Shown here: positions 37,401 to 47,130 of the stretch, in pieces
Layout: every line of letters starts with the position of its first letter
Numbering within the stretch: the first letter of the stretch is position 1
Made by a program: the position numbers and the translations under genes
Assembly (NCBI GenBank): GCA_028751875.1
Contig: CM054135.1
Coordinates: 3,544,314-3,608,313 of the forward strand
Direction of reading: 5' to 3'
DNA from: Rapana venosa
Lineage: Eukaryota > Mollusca > Gastropoda > Neogastropoda > Muricidae
Length of the DNA: 64,000 nucleotides
Notes under the pieces: model-generated
The model's database searches: none
The model's input: only the letters and a program-made list of their open reading frames with translations
Told to the model about the DNA's origin: nothing

Positions 37401-38170
37401 CATTTTAAAAAATAAAAAAAATTTAAATTTAAAATAAAAAAGAAAAAAAAACTTTTTTTAAAAAAAAAAAATGAATTTAAATTTTTTTTTTCCCCTTTTG
37501 GGGATTTTTAGATTTTAAAAATCATAAAAAATTTCCCCCCCTGGTTTTTACCTAATTCCCATAAAGGAACCTTTTTGTATTTAAAAATTTTTTTTTATTT
37601 TTCCGTTTTAAGTAATTTTTTGGGGTAAAATTCAATTTTACTTCTTAAAATTTTTAAAAAAATGTGGTTAAGAAAAAAAAAAGGGAAAATTTCTTTGGTT
37701 TTTAAGTGTTAAAAAAAAAAATTTTTGTTTAAATTTTTTTTTTTCTTTTTTAATGTTTATTTTTTAATATGTTTTGTTACCCCAATTTGTTTTTTAAAAA
37801 TTTTTAAAAAAAATTTGGCCTCCCCCCCTTTTTCTGGTATATGGGAAGATTTTTTTTTGGTTTATACCTTAAATGTAAAAACCTTATTCCTCCCCAGATT
37901 TTAAAAAACCCAATTTTAAAAATTTTCATTCTAAATTTTTTTGGTTGTTTTGGTTTGGGTTGGGGGGGGTTGGGTGGTTTGGGGGTTTTTGTGGGGTTTA
38001 TTGGGGTTTTGGGTTTTTTTTGTTTTGCGGGATGGTTTTTTTCTGTTTTTATTATTTTAAAGTTTGTGGGTTAAAAAGGGGGGTTTGATTTGTTTTGGGT
38101 TTTTTTTTAGGGAAAAATTTCCTTATTTTTTTTTTTAAAAAATCTGTTATCTATTTGGTTTAAAAATTTT
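34440..38170. repeat. Extreme homopolymer-rich tract, probably low-quality sequence
   Basis: Nearly all bases sit in mono-nucleotide runs (A, T, G or C of 4-20). No complex word repeats elsewhere in the window. Poly-Lys/Phe/Gly open frames here are artefacts. I regard the tract as unreliable consensus rather than a real satellite. Confidence 0.75.
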
Positions 38171-38737
38171 TTTTTTTTATTCGTTAAATGTGTACTTGTT
38201 GTTTGGCCCAAAAAATTCTACCTTGGCCGCCGTCTAAACAATATCCTTTGAAATATTTCCTTTTACAAAATTTTTTAAAAACCAAGCTGTTTTTGTTTAT
38301 TTTGGTTTTTTTCATATCGGCTTTAAAAAAAGCCGCGCCATTAGTATGTTTAAAAATTTTTTCAAAAAACTTTTTTTAAAATTTATAAGCTATTTTAAGA
38401 CAAGGGTTTTTTCCCCCACTCGATTTAAGACCAACCCTTTTTCGGAAAATGGGTAAAAAAAAAACTTCCCCTTTACCCATTAAAATTTTTTTTAAACCCT
38501 TTTTAGTTTGGGCCCTTTTAAAAACCCCCGGGAAACCAACCAACTGTTTTTTTGAAATTTGTTTATGTTTTTAGTGTGTTTTGAAAAGCAATAATAGTTT
38601 TTAGAAAGGAGTTTTTCTGGTAAAACAATAAACAGTGGGTTTACAATAGTTTCAAATGAGAAGTGGTAAATAAGTATTGCTATTAATAGTTTAGTTTTAC
38701 GACAAAGCTTAGTGCTACGCTGGGCACAGATCACCTT

Positions 38738-39229
38738 GTGACCAAGGGAAAGAAAGCTGTTGTAGACCTAAATAGGGTTTTTCGTAAATATAAAGAAATT
38801 CACGCTGAAGAATTTTTCAAGATCTTTTACATTAAAATACAGCCAATCTTACTATATTCATCAGAGATATGGGGGTTACATAAATTGGAACGTATAGAGA
38901 AAGTACACATGGTTGCTTTGAAGAGATTTTTGGGTGTACCATTGAAAATTCCAAACAAAATTATATGTGGTGAGCTTGGAAAATACCCTCTATACATTAT
39001 TAACACACATACAAATACTCTTAGATATTGGTTTAAATTATTACAAATGAATGCCGAAAGACTACCATATAATGCTTATCGAATGTTGCTTGACGTGGAT
39101 ATATATGGAAAGAACTGTTGGGCTTCTATAATTAGAAAATTCTATGTGATACCTGATTCAGCTTTGAGTGGTTTCAACAGGGAGGTGGTGACTCTAAAGC
39201 ATTCTTACATCTACTTAAGCAAGGATTAA
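38738..39229 (+). pseudogene. LINE ORF2 C-terminal domain, 163-codon frame
   Basis: The open frame contains IQPILLYSSEIWGLHKLERI, then VHMVALKRFLGVPLKIPNK and GELGKYPLY. This is the post-RT region of CR1/jockey-type LINE polyproteins: ...YgsEiWG..... followed by ...kRfLgvp..tpn. The 5' side (38560-38737) is normal-quality sequence but without clear RT motifs. A GA/CAGA microsatellite follows. It is a 3' fragment without RT palm motifs, therefore inactive. Confidence 0.8.
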
Positions 39230-39267
39230 TTGATATGTCTATCCAGGAATTGTATAGTACAATCAGA

Positions 39268-39268
39268 A

Positions 39269-39307
<39 letters not shown>

Positions 39308-39445
39308 AGAGAGGAGAGGAGAGAGAGAGAGGAGAGAGAGAGAGACAGGCAGACAGACAGACAGACATATTGACAGAATAAACAGACAGACAGGCAGACA
39401 GACGGACGGTACAGACAGACAGACATGCAGAATACAGACAGACAG
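39268..39445. repeat. (GA)n then (CAGA)n microsatellites
   Basis: GA tract 39268-39345 passes into CAGA tetranucleotides to about 39440. They follow the LINE fragment. Confidence 0.95.
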
Positions 39446-39884
39446 AATTGGGGGGGTGGGGGCATCTTCGGGTTACATCTGTATCAAAACAAACCAAAAA
39501 CTCAAAGTAAGACAAAAACAGCCACACAAAATCCTTTTTTCAAAAAAATATTATCAAGTCATAATGTAGCCAAAAGCCTAAGAAAAATATTTTAAAACAC
39601 CAAATAAGCGACAAAGAAAAAATGGAAAGTTAGACAAACCATGTATAAATTAGACCTAATACATTTCCAAAAGGTCTAGTGTACTAATGAAGAAGAAAAA
39701 GAAGACTGCATGTATTGAAGACAACGGTAAACAAGGCATCACGCTATCTATAAACCAAACATTCATTAATAAAAAACATTCCATGTATAAGGGAAATACC
39801 AAAAGGATGAAGGAAGAGACAGGAAGGAGAAAAGGACATGGAGAGATTGACAGAGTGATGGAAATCAAATGTGTGTGTGTATAC
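39446..39884. other. No feature recognised
   Basis: A-rich sequence. The plus frame at 39687-39977 is Lys/Arg-rich and runs into the next GA tract, so it is probably not coding. Confidence 0.5.
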
Positions 39885-39905
39885 AGAGAGAGAGAGAGGA
39901 GAGAG

Positions 39906-39941
<36 letters not shown>

Positions 39942-39978
39942 AGAGAGAGAGGAGAAGAGAGAGAGAGAGAGAGATAGA
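39885..39978. repeat. (GA)n microsatellite
   Basis: Interrupted GA dinucleotide tract. Confidence 0.95.
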
Positions 39979-39985
39979 CGACAGA

Positions 39986-41848
39986 CAGAGAATCTTTCTT
40001 TCTCTACGTTTCTTTATTTTTCAAAGGTAACAGAATAAGAATACACATACCTTTTTTCATCGGCCCTTGCCCTGATAAGAGACTATCAACAAAACAAGGG
40101 AAAAACCCAACTACAACAATGACAACATTATTTAAAAAAGATCAGTGTATATTTAACAATACATAATCCCTAACTGACTTGAACATTAATGTCAAGCAAT
40201 ACATAGATTATAATTTGTTTTTGAAAAGAGATATGTGTTTACAAACATAATTTTCAAAGAAATTGAATATTAACATGAAAACTGATTAACTGATTATGAT
40301 TAAGTAATAAGGATAAAGTAAAATAGAGAGAGAATACATCTCCAGGTTGCATAGTCATTTGTTTGTTTTTCCAACGTGTTCCTCGATGACCTCCAAAACA
40401 TTAGAGGAGGCAGCTGCTGTTTCGGAAATTAGGCAGCAATTTGATTATAGTGGAGATGCCTTGCCCACAGTACATCTCCACTCTCGGCCAAGTGGGCATA
40501 AGGACAGTCAGCGTAAATATTATCTAAAGGCCAACTAGCCCCCAGGGTTGTAGCACATATTAAGGACTCTGCAAATAAATCCTCCTAGTCAGAAAGTCAT
40601 AGTCGATCACCAAAGACTAAGCTGTAAAGTGGAAGTCCATGAGTAGGAAACCCACTGATCATGCATACAACCTCTCACTTTGCTGTTGCCCCCAGCGTCC
40701 ATGGTTCAATCAAGAACTGTGATAAAAGCCCAGGGCTAAAGGTGTATGGTCATATAGATAAATGGTATGTAATATAACACCCACACAAATCTCTCCCACC
40801 TTATGATACCACAATTAATAAAAGAATAAACAAAGATATAACGTTCACATACAATGTCTGTCAAAACAATACATTTGTATGCAAAATGCTATCTAATACA
40901 TTTCAACTTGCATAGTATACATATGACAAAAAATAATACAACATAAATTAAGAATGAAAATAATCACAAAAATTACAAAATGTTACGTACATACTAAAGC
41001 ACTCGTAACAGATGATATGTTTTATGAAAAATGGAGAGAGGGAGGGAGAGAGAGAGTGAGAGAGAGAGAGGGAATATCCAAGTTGGATCATCTGAAGACA
41101 ATGGTATCTATTATAACACCCTCAAAAATATCTCTCATCATCAGATATTGCTATCACTAAAAAGCAAACAAGCAAACAAAACCTGTCAAGATATAGTATG
41201 CATAGAAACATCTATATTAAACAGTCTGAAACGATTTAAACAAAGCACACTATAGCAATTTTCAAATAGTGTAAGATAGATAGATAGATAGGTAGACAGA
41301 CAGTTACATACACCACAACATACATACATACATACAACATACATACATACATCATCATACATCATACTACATACATACATACATACATACATACATACAT
41401 ACATACATACCTGATAGAAACAAAATCGCATCTATTTCCATTTAGAATAATAACAAACACATAACATAGCAACAAAGCCAATTTTTACTAATAAATTTTC
41501 AAGTAATGGCCAATAATATGAATTTCAAGTAACATACAGCAATGCTAAACCCATCACACACCATTTAAAACAATTAACTTGATTAGCTAATCAAACCATG
41601 AACAAATACAGATTCCATTAGTAAACATCCCACCTACTCCCCTTCAAAAGGATCTATATCCATTAACACAGAACATTGTCTCACTCAGCTATAGCTTGAA
41701 TATATTTATTTCACCAGGCGTGGATTAACTAAAACATGCATAAATAAGCAGTGACACATTCAAGTGAATCTTTGTGCATTTCGATTATTTCATCAAGGTA
41801 AGATAGATATTAGGACCATTGCTTGATAAGAAATTTTCTGATGTACAT
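39986..41848. other. No gene; microsatellites at 41033-41075 and 41275-41412
   Basis: A/T-rich sequence. A GA tract lies at 41033-41075 and GATA/CATA tetranucleotides at 41275-41412. The 40330-40780 stretch is of balanced composition and could be an old repeat, but I cannot place it. Confidence 0.5.
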
Positions 41849-42045
41849 TTAATAAGAGCACTGGTGTGTTATCATATTGATTAGTACTTTTGAGGTGGGT
41901 ATAAATGGCTTTCTCGAAAGTTTCTTTACTTTGGGATGTTTTCTGTTGTGTTGGCAGCATGTTCCAGAGTAGGCTACCTGATGATGTAAGGTTTGATATA
42001 AAGAGGTCAATTTTAGGGATTGGTAGTTGAACTTTGGCAGGATAT
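41849..42045 (-). pseudogene. LINE ORF C-terminal fragment
   Basis: Minus translation has a SGSLLWNMLP-type segment followed by SKETFEKAIYTHLKS, the LWN-LP and FK..LK.hL signature at the C-terminus of CR1/L2/jockey-like LINE proteins. It ends against the plus-strand LINE fragment at about 42046. Confidence 0.6.
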
Positions 42046-42835
42046 CAAGGTAGGGTTTCAAGGAACATCTCAACCCAAGCAGTCAAGGAAACATGCAGAG
42101 CCAGCTTCAGCCACATTACCCAGAAGAAGAAGAAGCAAACATCTTATGATCAGAGGTACAGCAGACAATGAAGACCAGTCACAAAACAAAACAGCGGGAC
42201 TGACCACAATATTCCAAAAAGCTTGGACGGAGAGGAAAGTATGGGAAGACTGGCAGAGTGCAGCTGTGGTACCAATCTAGAAGAAGCCAGCAAGAAAGAC
42301 TGCAGTATGTATCAAGGGATTTCCATCCTCACTCACACAGACAAGATTTGTACAAAGATCTTGGAGCAGTGTTCAAGGTACAAGGGGGAACCATGACTAA
42401 GAGAGGTGCAGATGAACTTCAGAAAAGGGAGATGGTGTACAGATGCTAACTTTGCTCTCAGACAACTGAGTAAAATAACAACTGAGCACAACAATGAACT
42501 GAATCTTTTGTTTGTAGACCAGGAAACAGCGTTTGACTGAGTAGACAGAAACAAGCTGTGGCAAACACTTGAAGAATGCAGCATTAGGGGTCAACTGTTG
42601 GACAACATCAGAGCCATCTACACCAACAGTATGAGCACAGTCCACACAAAAACGGACTCACTGCCTGGTTCGATGTGTCACCCGGAGTGAAGCAAGGGTG
42701 TTGTGTTATCACCGCTACTTTTCATCATATACATGGACAAAATCACCTAAGAAGCAAACTCCAAACCAGAAGACCTGAATGAGATGCTGTTCGCAGACAC
42801 GACCAGAACCTGCCACATAAGAGAGAAAAGCAACT
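42046..42835 (+). pseudogene. RTE/jockey-like LINE RT fragment (frameshifted)
   Basis: Frames successively give FQKAWTERKVWEDWQSAAVV, then HSHRQDLYKDL-type blocks, NNELNLLFVDQETAFD-like RT motif A (about 42490-42540), DNIRAIYTNSMSTV-like text (about 42600-42640), and GVKQGCVLSPLLF-like motif B with several single-base breaks (about 42690-42730). The catalytic FADD region follows near 42785 (LFADTT). At least five frame changes are needed. It is of a different family from the CR1/L2-like copies. Confidence 0.65.
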
Positions 42836-42837
42836 TC

Positions 42838-42882
42838 ATAATAATAATAATAAGAAGAAGAAGAAGAAGAAGAAGAAGAAAT
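42838..42882. repeat. (ATA)n/(AGA)n microsatellite
   Basis: Trinucleotide tract at the 3' end of the following minus-strand LINE, equivalent to the (ATT)n tails at 20000 and 23665. Confidence 0.9.
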
Positions 42883-43257
42883 GGAATTTATATAGCGCTA
42901 AATCTTACAAAACAAACAAATCGAAGCGCTTGCACTCAAATCATTTACACGCACGCAACTTTCCTCAAGTAACGTAAGATATTTCAAATTTATGATACAC
43001 ACACACACACACACACACAACACACACCACACCACAACACACACACACACACAACACACACCACACACACACACACACATTAGGTGGTGATAAAGGAGAT
43101 GAAGGATGCTGTTGAAAAGTATTAAACAGATATGAGGGGAAAGTGTCAGGAAATAAGTGCATTTTGAGGCTGGATTTGAAGGTATCAAATGAAGCCTTTT
43201 GGCGAAGTGAAAGAGGGAAATCATTCCAGATGGATGGACCAGAAACAGAGATAGAGT
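42883..43257 (-). pseudogene. CR1/L2-like LINE 3' end, part 1 of the Polinton host
   Basis: The 3' block TGGAATTTATATAGCGCTAA begins it. A CA microsatellite occupies 43004-43079. The ORF C-terminus lies at 43140-43257 (reverse of ...SIWNDFPLSLRQKAS). It is interrupted at about 43258 by an (AGTCA)n repeat and again at 43689 by the Polinton; the 5' part resumes at 57982. Confidence 0.75.
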
Positions 43258-43633
43258 CGAGTCATGTCAAGTCAAATCAAGTCAAATTTGTATTTGCAGA
43301 TGGTATATTAAATAAGCAATGCATTTGCTTTTTTTCATCAAGCCATCTATCTAAGAACAAATTTCGTAATGATTATACTGAAATACTACATTATTACAAC
43401 CTTTACCAATAAATTAAACCAGTAAAGGAGGAAAATCGAAAAAAATAATACATTGGCAAATCCAAATTACACACATATACTAACACGCTCAACACATACT
43501 CATACACACCTGCGCGCATGCGCGCACGCGTACAACCACACCACACTACACACACACACACACACCCCAACACACCCCACACACACAACTTAGATAAAGA
43601 ATGTTTTAAGAATTAAAAAAAAAAAATTTAATA
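43258..43633 (-). mobile_element. (AGTCA)n-tailed retroelement, truncated copy
   Basis: Starts GTCATGTCAAGTCAAATCAA, then GCAGATGGTATATTAAATAA and GCATTTGC, as at 10230 and 60182. It ends in an A-rich stretch after a CA tract (43548-43590). It splits the LINE between its CCAGAAACAGAGATAG and TGATGGCCACAGT words, which are adjacent in other copies (for example 24580-24600). Confidence 0.65.
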
Positions 43634-43682
43634 AAATGAGTGATGGCCACAGTGGTTTGTTTGAATCTTGGATGTTCGAAAG

Positions 43683-43688
43683 CACAAA
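43683..43688. repeat. Target-site duplication, left (CACAAA)
   Basis: CACAAA abuts the left TIR and recurs at 57982-57987. The following G is also shared, giving one base of boundary uncertainty. Confidence 0.8.
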
Positions 43689-43885
43689 GAGAAAGGGAAA
43701 AAAGGGCATCGAGCTAAAACTACTTACTGTTTATCCAAAACCCAGGCAATTTTGGGGTTCCGTTCGGCTTCGCTCATCGAACCAAAAACTTGATAGTTTT
43801 ATATAAAAAACTAAACAGTTTACCTCGTCCCCCTTTTTCCCTTTCTCTCTACTAAAACTAAAAAGTAATACTAATTTATTTTGAT
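43689..43885 (+). repeat. Polinton left terminal inverted repeat
   Basis: Reverse-complement match to 57785-57981. Shared landmarks in order are GAAAGGGAAAAAAGGGC, TACTGTTTAT, TTCGGCTTCGC, AACTAAACAGTTTACC, TCTCTACTAAAACT and AGTAATACTAATTTATTTT. Several small indels and substitutions separate the arms, so the insertion is not recent. Confidence 0.92.
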
Positions 43886-43909
43886 GGGTAAAACTATAAA
43901 ATTAGGGGA

Positions 43910-44200
43910 ATTTATGCTAAACAATATCTTGTCAAGAATTTTGTCAAGAATTTTATTAACAACTTGTCAAGAACCTTTATCAATAACTTTCAATCACTTA
44001 TCAAAAACTTGTCAAGAACTTATTAACAATTTAACACTTATCAGAACTTGCCAAGAATTATTAACAACTTATAAAGAACTCCCAAGAACTTATCAAGAAT
44101 TTTTCAAGAACTTTATCAAAAAATTATCAAGAACTTGTCAAGAAATAAACAAGTCCCCATCAAAACTTATCCAACAACTTATCAACAATTTGGGTAAGAA
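43910..44200. repeat. Subterminal degenerate tandem repeat
   Basis: About 15 imperfect copies of CTTGTCAAGAA / CTTATCAAGAA words separated by 3-10 bases, immediately inside the left TIR. No counterpart lies inside the right TIR. The open frame at 43881-44231 is a by-product (repeated LSRT/LSRI). Possible roles as protein-binding sites are inference. Confidence 0.8.
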
Positions 44201-44529
44201 CAACAACCAATTATTTTACACAAAATTATGATAAAGATAGACAACAGATTGCGACGAATTTTGTTGATGACATTACTGGTTCTATTCAAGAGAAATAACA
44301 GATGAGAAGAGTCTACTGGATAAGAAGGAGAAGTTGTACTCTCTTGCTGCATGTAATAAAACAAAGCATACTTAGGAACACAACTAACAGTAGAACAGGT
44401 GCAGCAGTTATCCCCACAAGACATTATTAAGTATTTTAATAGGTATTGAATCTTTCTTGGAGCAAAATGGTGAAAGCTAGGGGCATACTGTTATTGGTCT
44501 TATGCAATGCAACAAGTTAGGGTTTTTAA

Positions 44530-44664
44530 ATGTGGACTAAAGAAGCTGACTTAGCATATGACCCTTCACCAGATCCTTTTTGTCTAGAACATTGGAGACA
44601 CTTGGCTGTGTTATGTATTACCGTTTTGGTTCTTTTGTTAGCACCAGTAGCTGCTAGTATGTAA
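44530..44664 (+). CDS. Small membrane protein ORF, 44 codons
   Basis: ATG to TAA gives a short acidic N-terminal part (EADLAYDPSPDPFCLEHW) and one predicted membrane helix (LAVLCITVLVLLLAPVAA). It sits between the left TIR and the integrase-side genes, in the integrase direction. I do not recognise a family. Small one-helix membrane proteins are common in Polinton-like elements, but this could be chance, since only about 1.6 kb was scanned for such short frames. Confidence 0.4.
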   Translation: MWTKEADLAYDPSPDPFCLEHWRHLAVLCITVLVLLLAPVAASM

Positions 44665-44700
44665 CATTAAAACATAAAAAATTTAACCACATAGAGAAAG

Positions 44701-44859
44701 ATGGAGGAACAAAACCACAAACCCAGAACCAAGCACAGGAGAATGCCCAGAACCAAGAGAAACCCCTCCCTTACACAAGTGACATCTGTAAAAAGAAACC
44801 TGGGAGAGTTGAAGCTGGCAAGAGGGTTTAGCGAATGGAATCGACAGAAAAAAACTTAG
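44701..44859 (+). CDS. Small basic protein ORF, 52 codons
   Basis: Lys/Arg-rich (HKPRTKHRRMPRTKRNPS near the start), ending at a TAG. A second short basic Ala/Lys/Gln-rich frame follows at about 45018-45115. Such composition suits a nucleic-acid-condensing core protein or a nuclear-targeting segment, but that is inference. Either could be part of one longer decayed gene. There is no known family match by eye. Confidence 0.3.
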   Translation: MEEQNHKPRTKHRRMPRTKRNPSLTQVTSVKRNLGELKLARGFSEWNRQKKT

Positions 44860-45174
44860 CAACCAAGCAAAGCAAAAGATCTTTCTGGAGAAAACATTAG
44901 AAAAACAGATACCTATAGAAACACAGAAAAAAGACACAGCACCACCAAAAAAAAACATTCAGTCTTACTTATATATGGTAAAACAGCTATGGGAATTGGG
45001 GTTATACAGCTATGAGTATGGAGCAGCAAGCAACCAGCAAGAAAAGAACCGCAGCAAGAACAAAAGCAAAACCACAATCACAGCCACAACCCATTGCAAA
45101 GCAAACAGCCTGAAAAACGATCCATTCAATATGTTTATAGATATAAATAAATAATTTATACATATAGTAGAAAT

Positions 45175-45775
45175 TGATGTACAGAAAAAGACTGCGTCAA
45201 TTTGGTCTACACGCTGCGTTATTGGCAGTCTTAGTGTCGGCTATACTATGTTAGGAAGGAGTCTTCTAAAAATGAGGCCTGCTGATTTAGGAAAACTAGA
45301 CTTTGAAGACAGCGCCAAGCTAGTTGCGGTTGTAACAGCACCCATTGCTCAAAGATTTCCCTGGTTAGCGGGGAAATCATTCCAGAAAATATTAGCCCCA
45401 AAAATAGAAATGGCCTCTTTATGATGATGGTTGGTGGTGCTGTAGTTAACGCACTTGTTTTTCAGGCAGAAACCTATTGTTTTTAAACTTCATACAGCGA
45501 AGAAGGAAGAGCCTTGATAAGCAATAGAACAACTGAACAGAGACAGGAGATAGAAAGACAAAGAATTGCTCAGTTAGACTTTATTAATGAAAATTCGTGA
45601 ACCAGGACATGCTGCAAAACATTTTTAAAGTTGACGGGGCAATAAAAGAGTACTACATTGGGGACAGGCAAAAAAATATCTCCTATTACTAACCCACAGC
45701 TTCGTGATTTTTAAACAACCCACTGAAACCAGAAGAAGGCGAGATTGTTTTATTGTGGTGGGTATGACAATAGTA
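45175..45775 (+). pseudogene. Decayed Polinton gene: helical/coiled-coil protein upstream of integrase
   Basis: Fragments in shifting frames run from MRPADLGKLDFEDSAKLVAV (about 45270-45330) and a hydrophobic VVNALVF segment (about 45435-45460). A Glu/Arg-rich helix with RQRIAQLDFIN follows (about 45560-45595), then HAAKTFLKVDGAIKEYY (about 45610-45660) and ISPITNPQLRDF (about 45680-45715). The pattern is one membrane segment followed by a charged helical coil. I recognise this type as a recurrent companion of Polinton integrases, with unknown function; a virion component is possible. At least three indels are present. Confidence 0.55.
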
Positions 45776-45839
45776 TACTTCTTAGAAAAGAAGGTTGGTT
45801 AACCAACAGGCAATTTTTTTTACTTATTATAATAGAAAA

Positions 45840-46782
45840 ATGGAACCCAAACTCTCTAAGATCTACTACACCCCAAAAGGGTACTGGAAAGGACAGGCGG
45901 CTTTTAAATAAACTGAGCATTGCAGCAGGAGTAGTTCGAAGTAGCAAGAAGTGGCTGTCTAACCAAGAAATTTATGGCAGATCTTTTACCTTCACCAAGG
46001 CGCATTAATAGCCCCTCCTTCATCAACATGAAGCCAAATGATACTCACCAAATAGACCTTTTATACTTACCACATGACCAATCAAAAGAAAGAGGTAAAA
46101 GTATGCTCTTACTTTTAGGGGGACGTAGCTTCTAGGTATAAAGATGCAGACCCTTACTGAAAAGAGTGCCACGGCAACTGCAGTTGCTTTGCAAGAAATC
46201 AAATGACGTGGACCACTAAATATCCAGACTTATTCAGTGTGATGATGGTAAAGAGTTTAAAGGAGCATTTAATCAGCTTTTACTAAGCATGGGTAGCATA
46301 AAGAGGTATACAGGCAACCACAGATCTAAAGGGCATGGTTGAAGTTTTACAAGCTGTTAGCAGAAGACTGTTTGCATATCAGTACCACCAAGAATCTGAA
46401 CCAGGCACACAAAATACTGGGTGGGTAAGAAGACTGCCTGCAGTTTTGAGAGCAATGAACTCTGAGATAACTAAAGCCACGGGGTTTAAAAACCCTGTGG
46501 ACGCTATCAAACTTTAAAACAATACAGCAGCACATCCAAACAACACCTTCTAAGCAACCACTAACCCCTTTGGGAAGAATGAGTATCTGTATGCTCCTGG
46601 AGAAGCTGAAGCCAGCGACAGTCACAAACGAGCAACAGATCCCATCTGGAGCATAGACACTTATGAAATAAAAAAGTTGTGGAGTGGATCCCCCTATTTA
46701 TTATTTGTCATTCCTGCACCACAGCGGGTTTTTGTTAGAGAGGAACTGCAGTTTGTGCCACCTAATACTGTCCTGCTTTAGT
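45840..46782 (+). pseudogene. Polinton DDE integrase (broken)
   Basis: Retrovirus-type (rve) integrase that would join element ends to host DNA. The start is ATG at 45840 (MEPKLSKIYYTPKGYWKG). An N-terminal helical region includes KLSIAAGVVRSSKKWLS. Catalytic residues: first Asp at 46054 (THQIDLLYLPHD), second Asp at 46241 (CDDGKEFKGAF), Glu at 46341, about 33 codons after the second Asp as in DD35E enzymes. The C-terminal region at 46560-46782 has YLYAPGEAEASD and DPIWSIDTYEIKK, the small barrel/chromo-like end. Frame breaks occur near 45930, 46130, 46230, 46320 and 46515. The only long open piece is 46335-46517. It is orientated away from the polymerase gene, and the two genes converge at about 46.8-47.1 kb. 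Confidence 0.85.
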
Positions 46783-47130
46783 AAGGTTAGGCTACTATTT
46801 CATCAGAAGTAAGTGACTGTATGGTCTCATCTAAAGTTTTTTGTTACTAAAATTTTGGGAAACACTTTTGATAATACTGAAGTGGGTTGGACACTCTCTC
46901 ATCCACTAACAACTCTAGAATATTATTTAGCACCTCTTCTTTGTGCCATGATCAAGTTTTATTTCTACTTGCTCACCAAAGTCTTCTAGAATGTCAGCAC
47001 TGTAAAAGCAGAGACGTGGCATTGTACCACTACCATAGTATTTGATAAAGAGTAAACAATCCATTGTGAGTCTCAATCAAGATTTTTAACTTGTATATAA
47101 ATTTTTAAAAAAAAAAATTAAATTAATTAA
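46783..47130. other. Intergenic space between integrase and polymerase
   Basis: AT-rich and non-coding, between two convergent genes. AT-only stretches lie at 47098-47130 (AATTAATTAATTA). A decayed short ORF cannot be excluded. Confidence 0.5.

Noticed and set aside
39687..39977. 96-codon Lys/Arg-rich frame
   Set aside because: Its second half is GA microsatellite translation and its first half has no homology that I recognise.
43881..44231. 116-codon frame inside the left TIR edge
   Set aside because: It follows the CTTGTCAAGAA tandem repeat; the repeated LSRT/LSRI peptide is a by-product.
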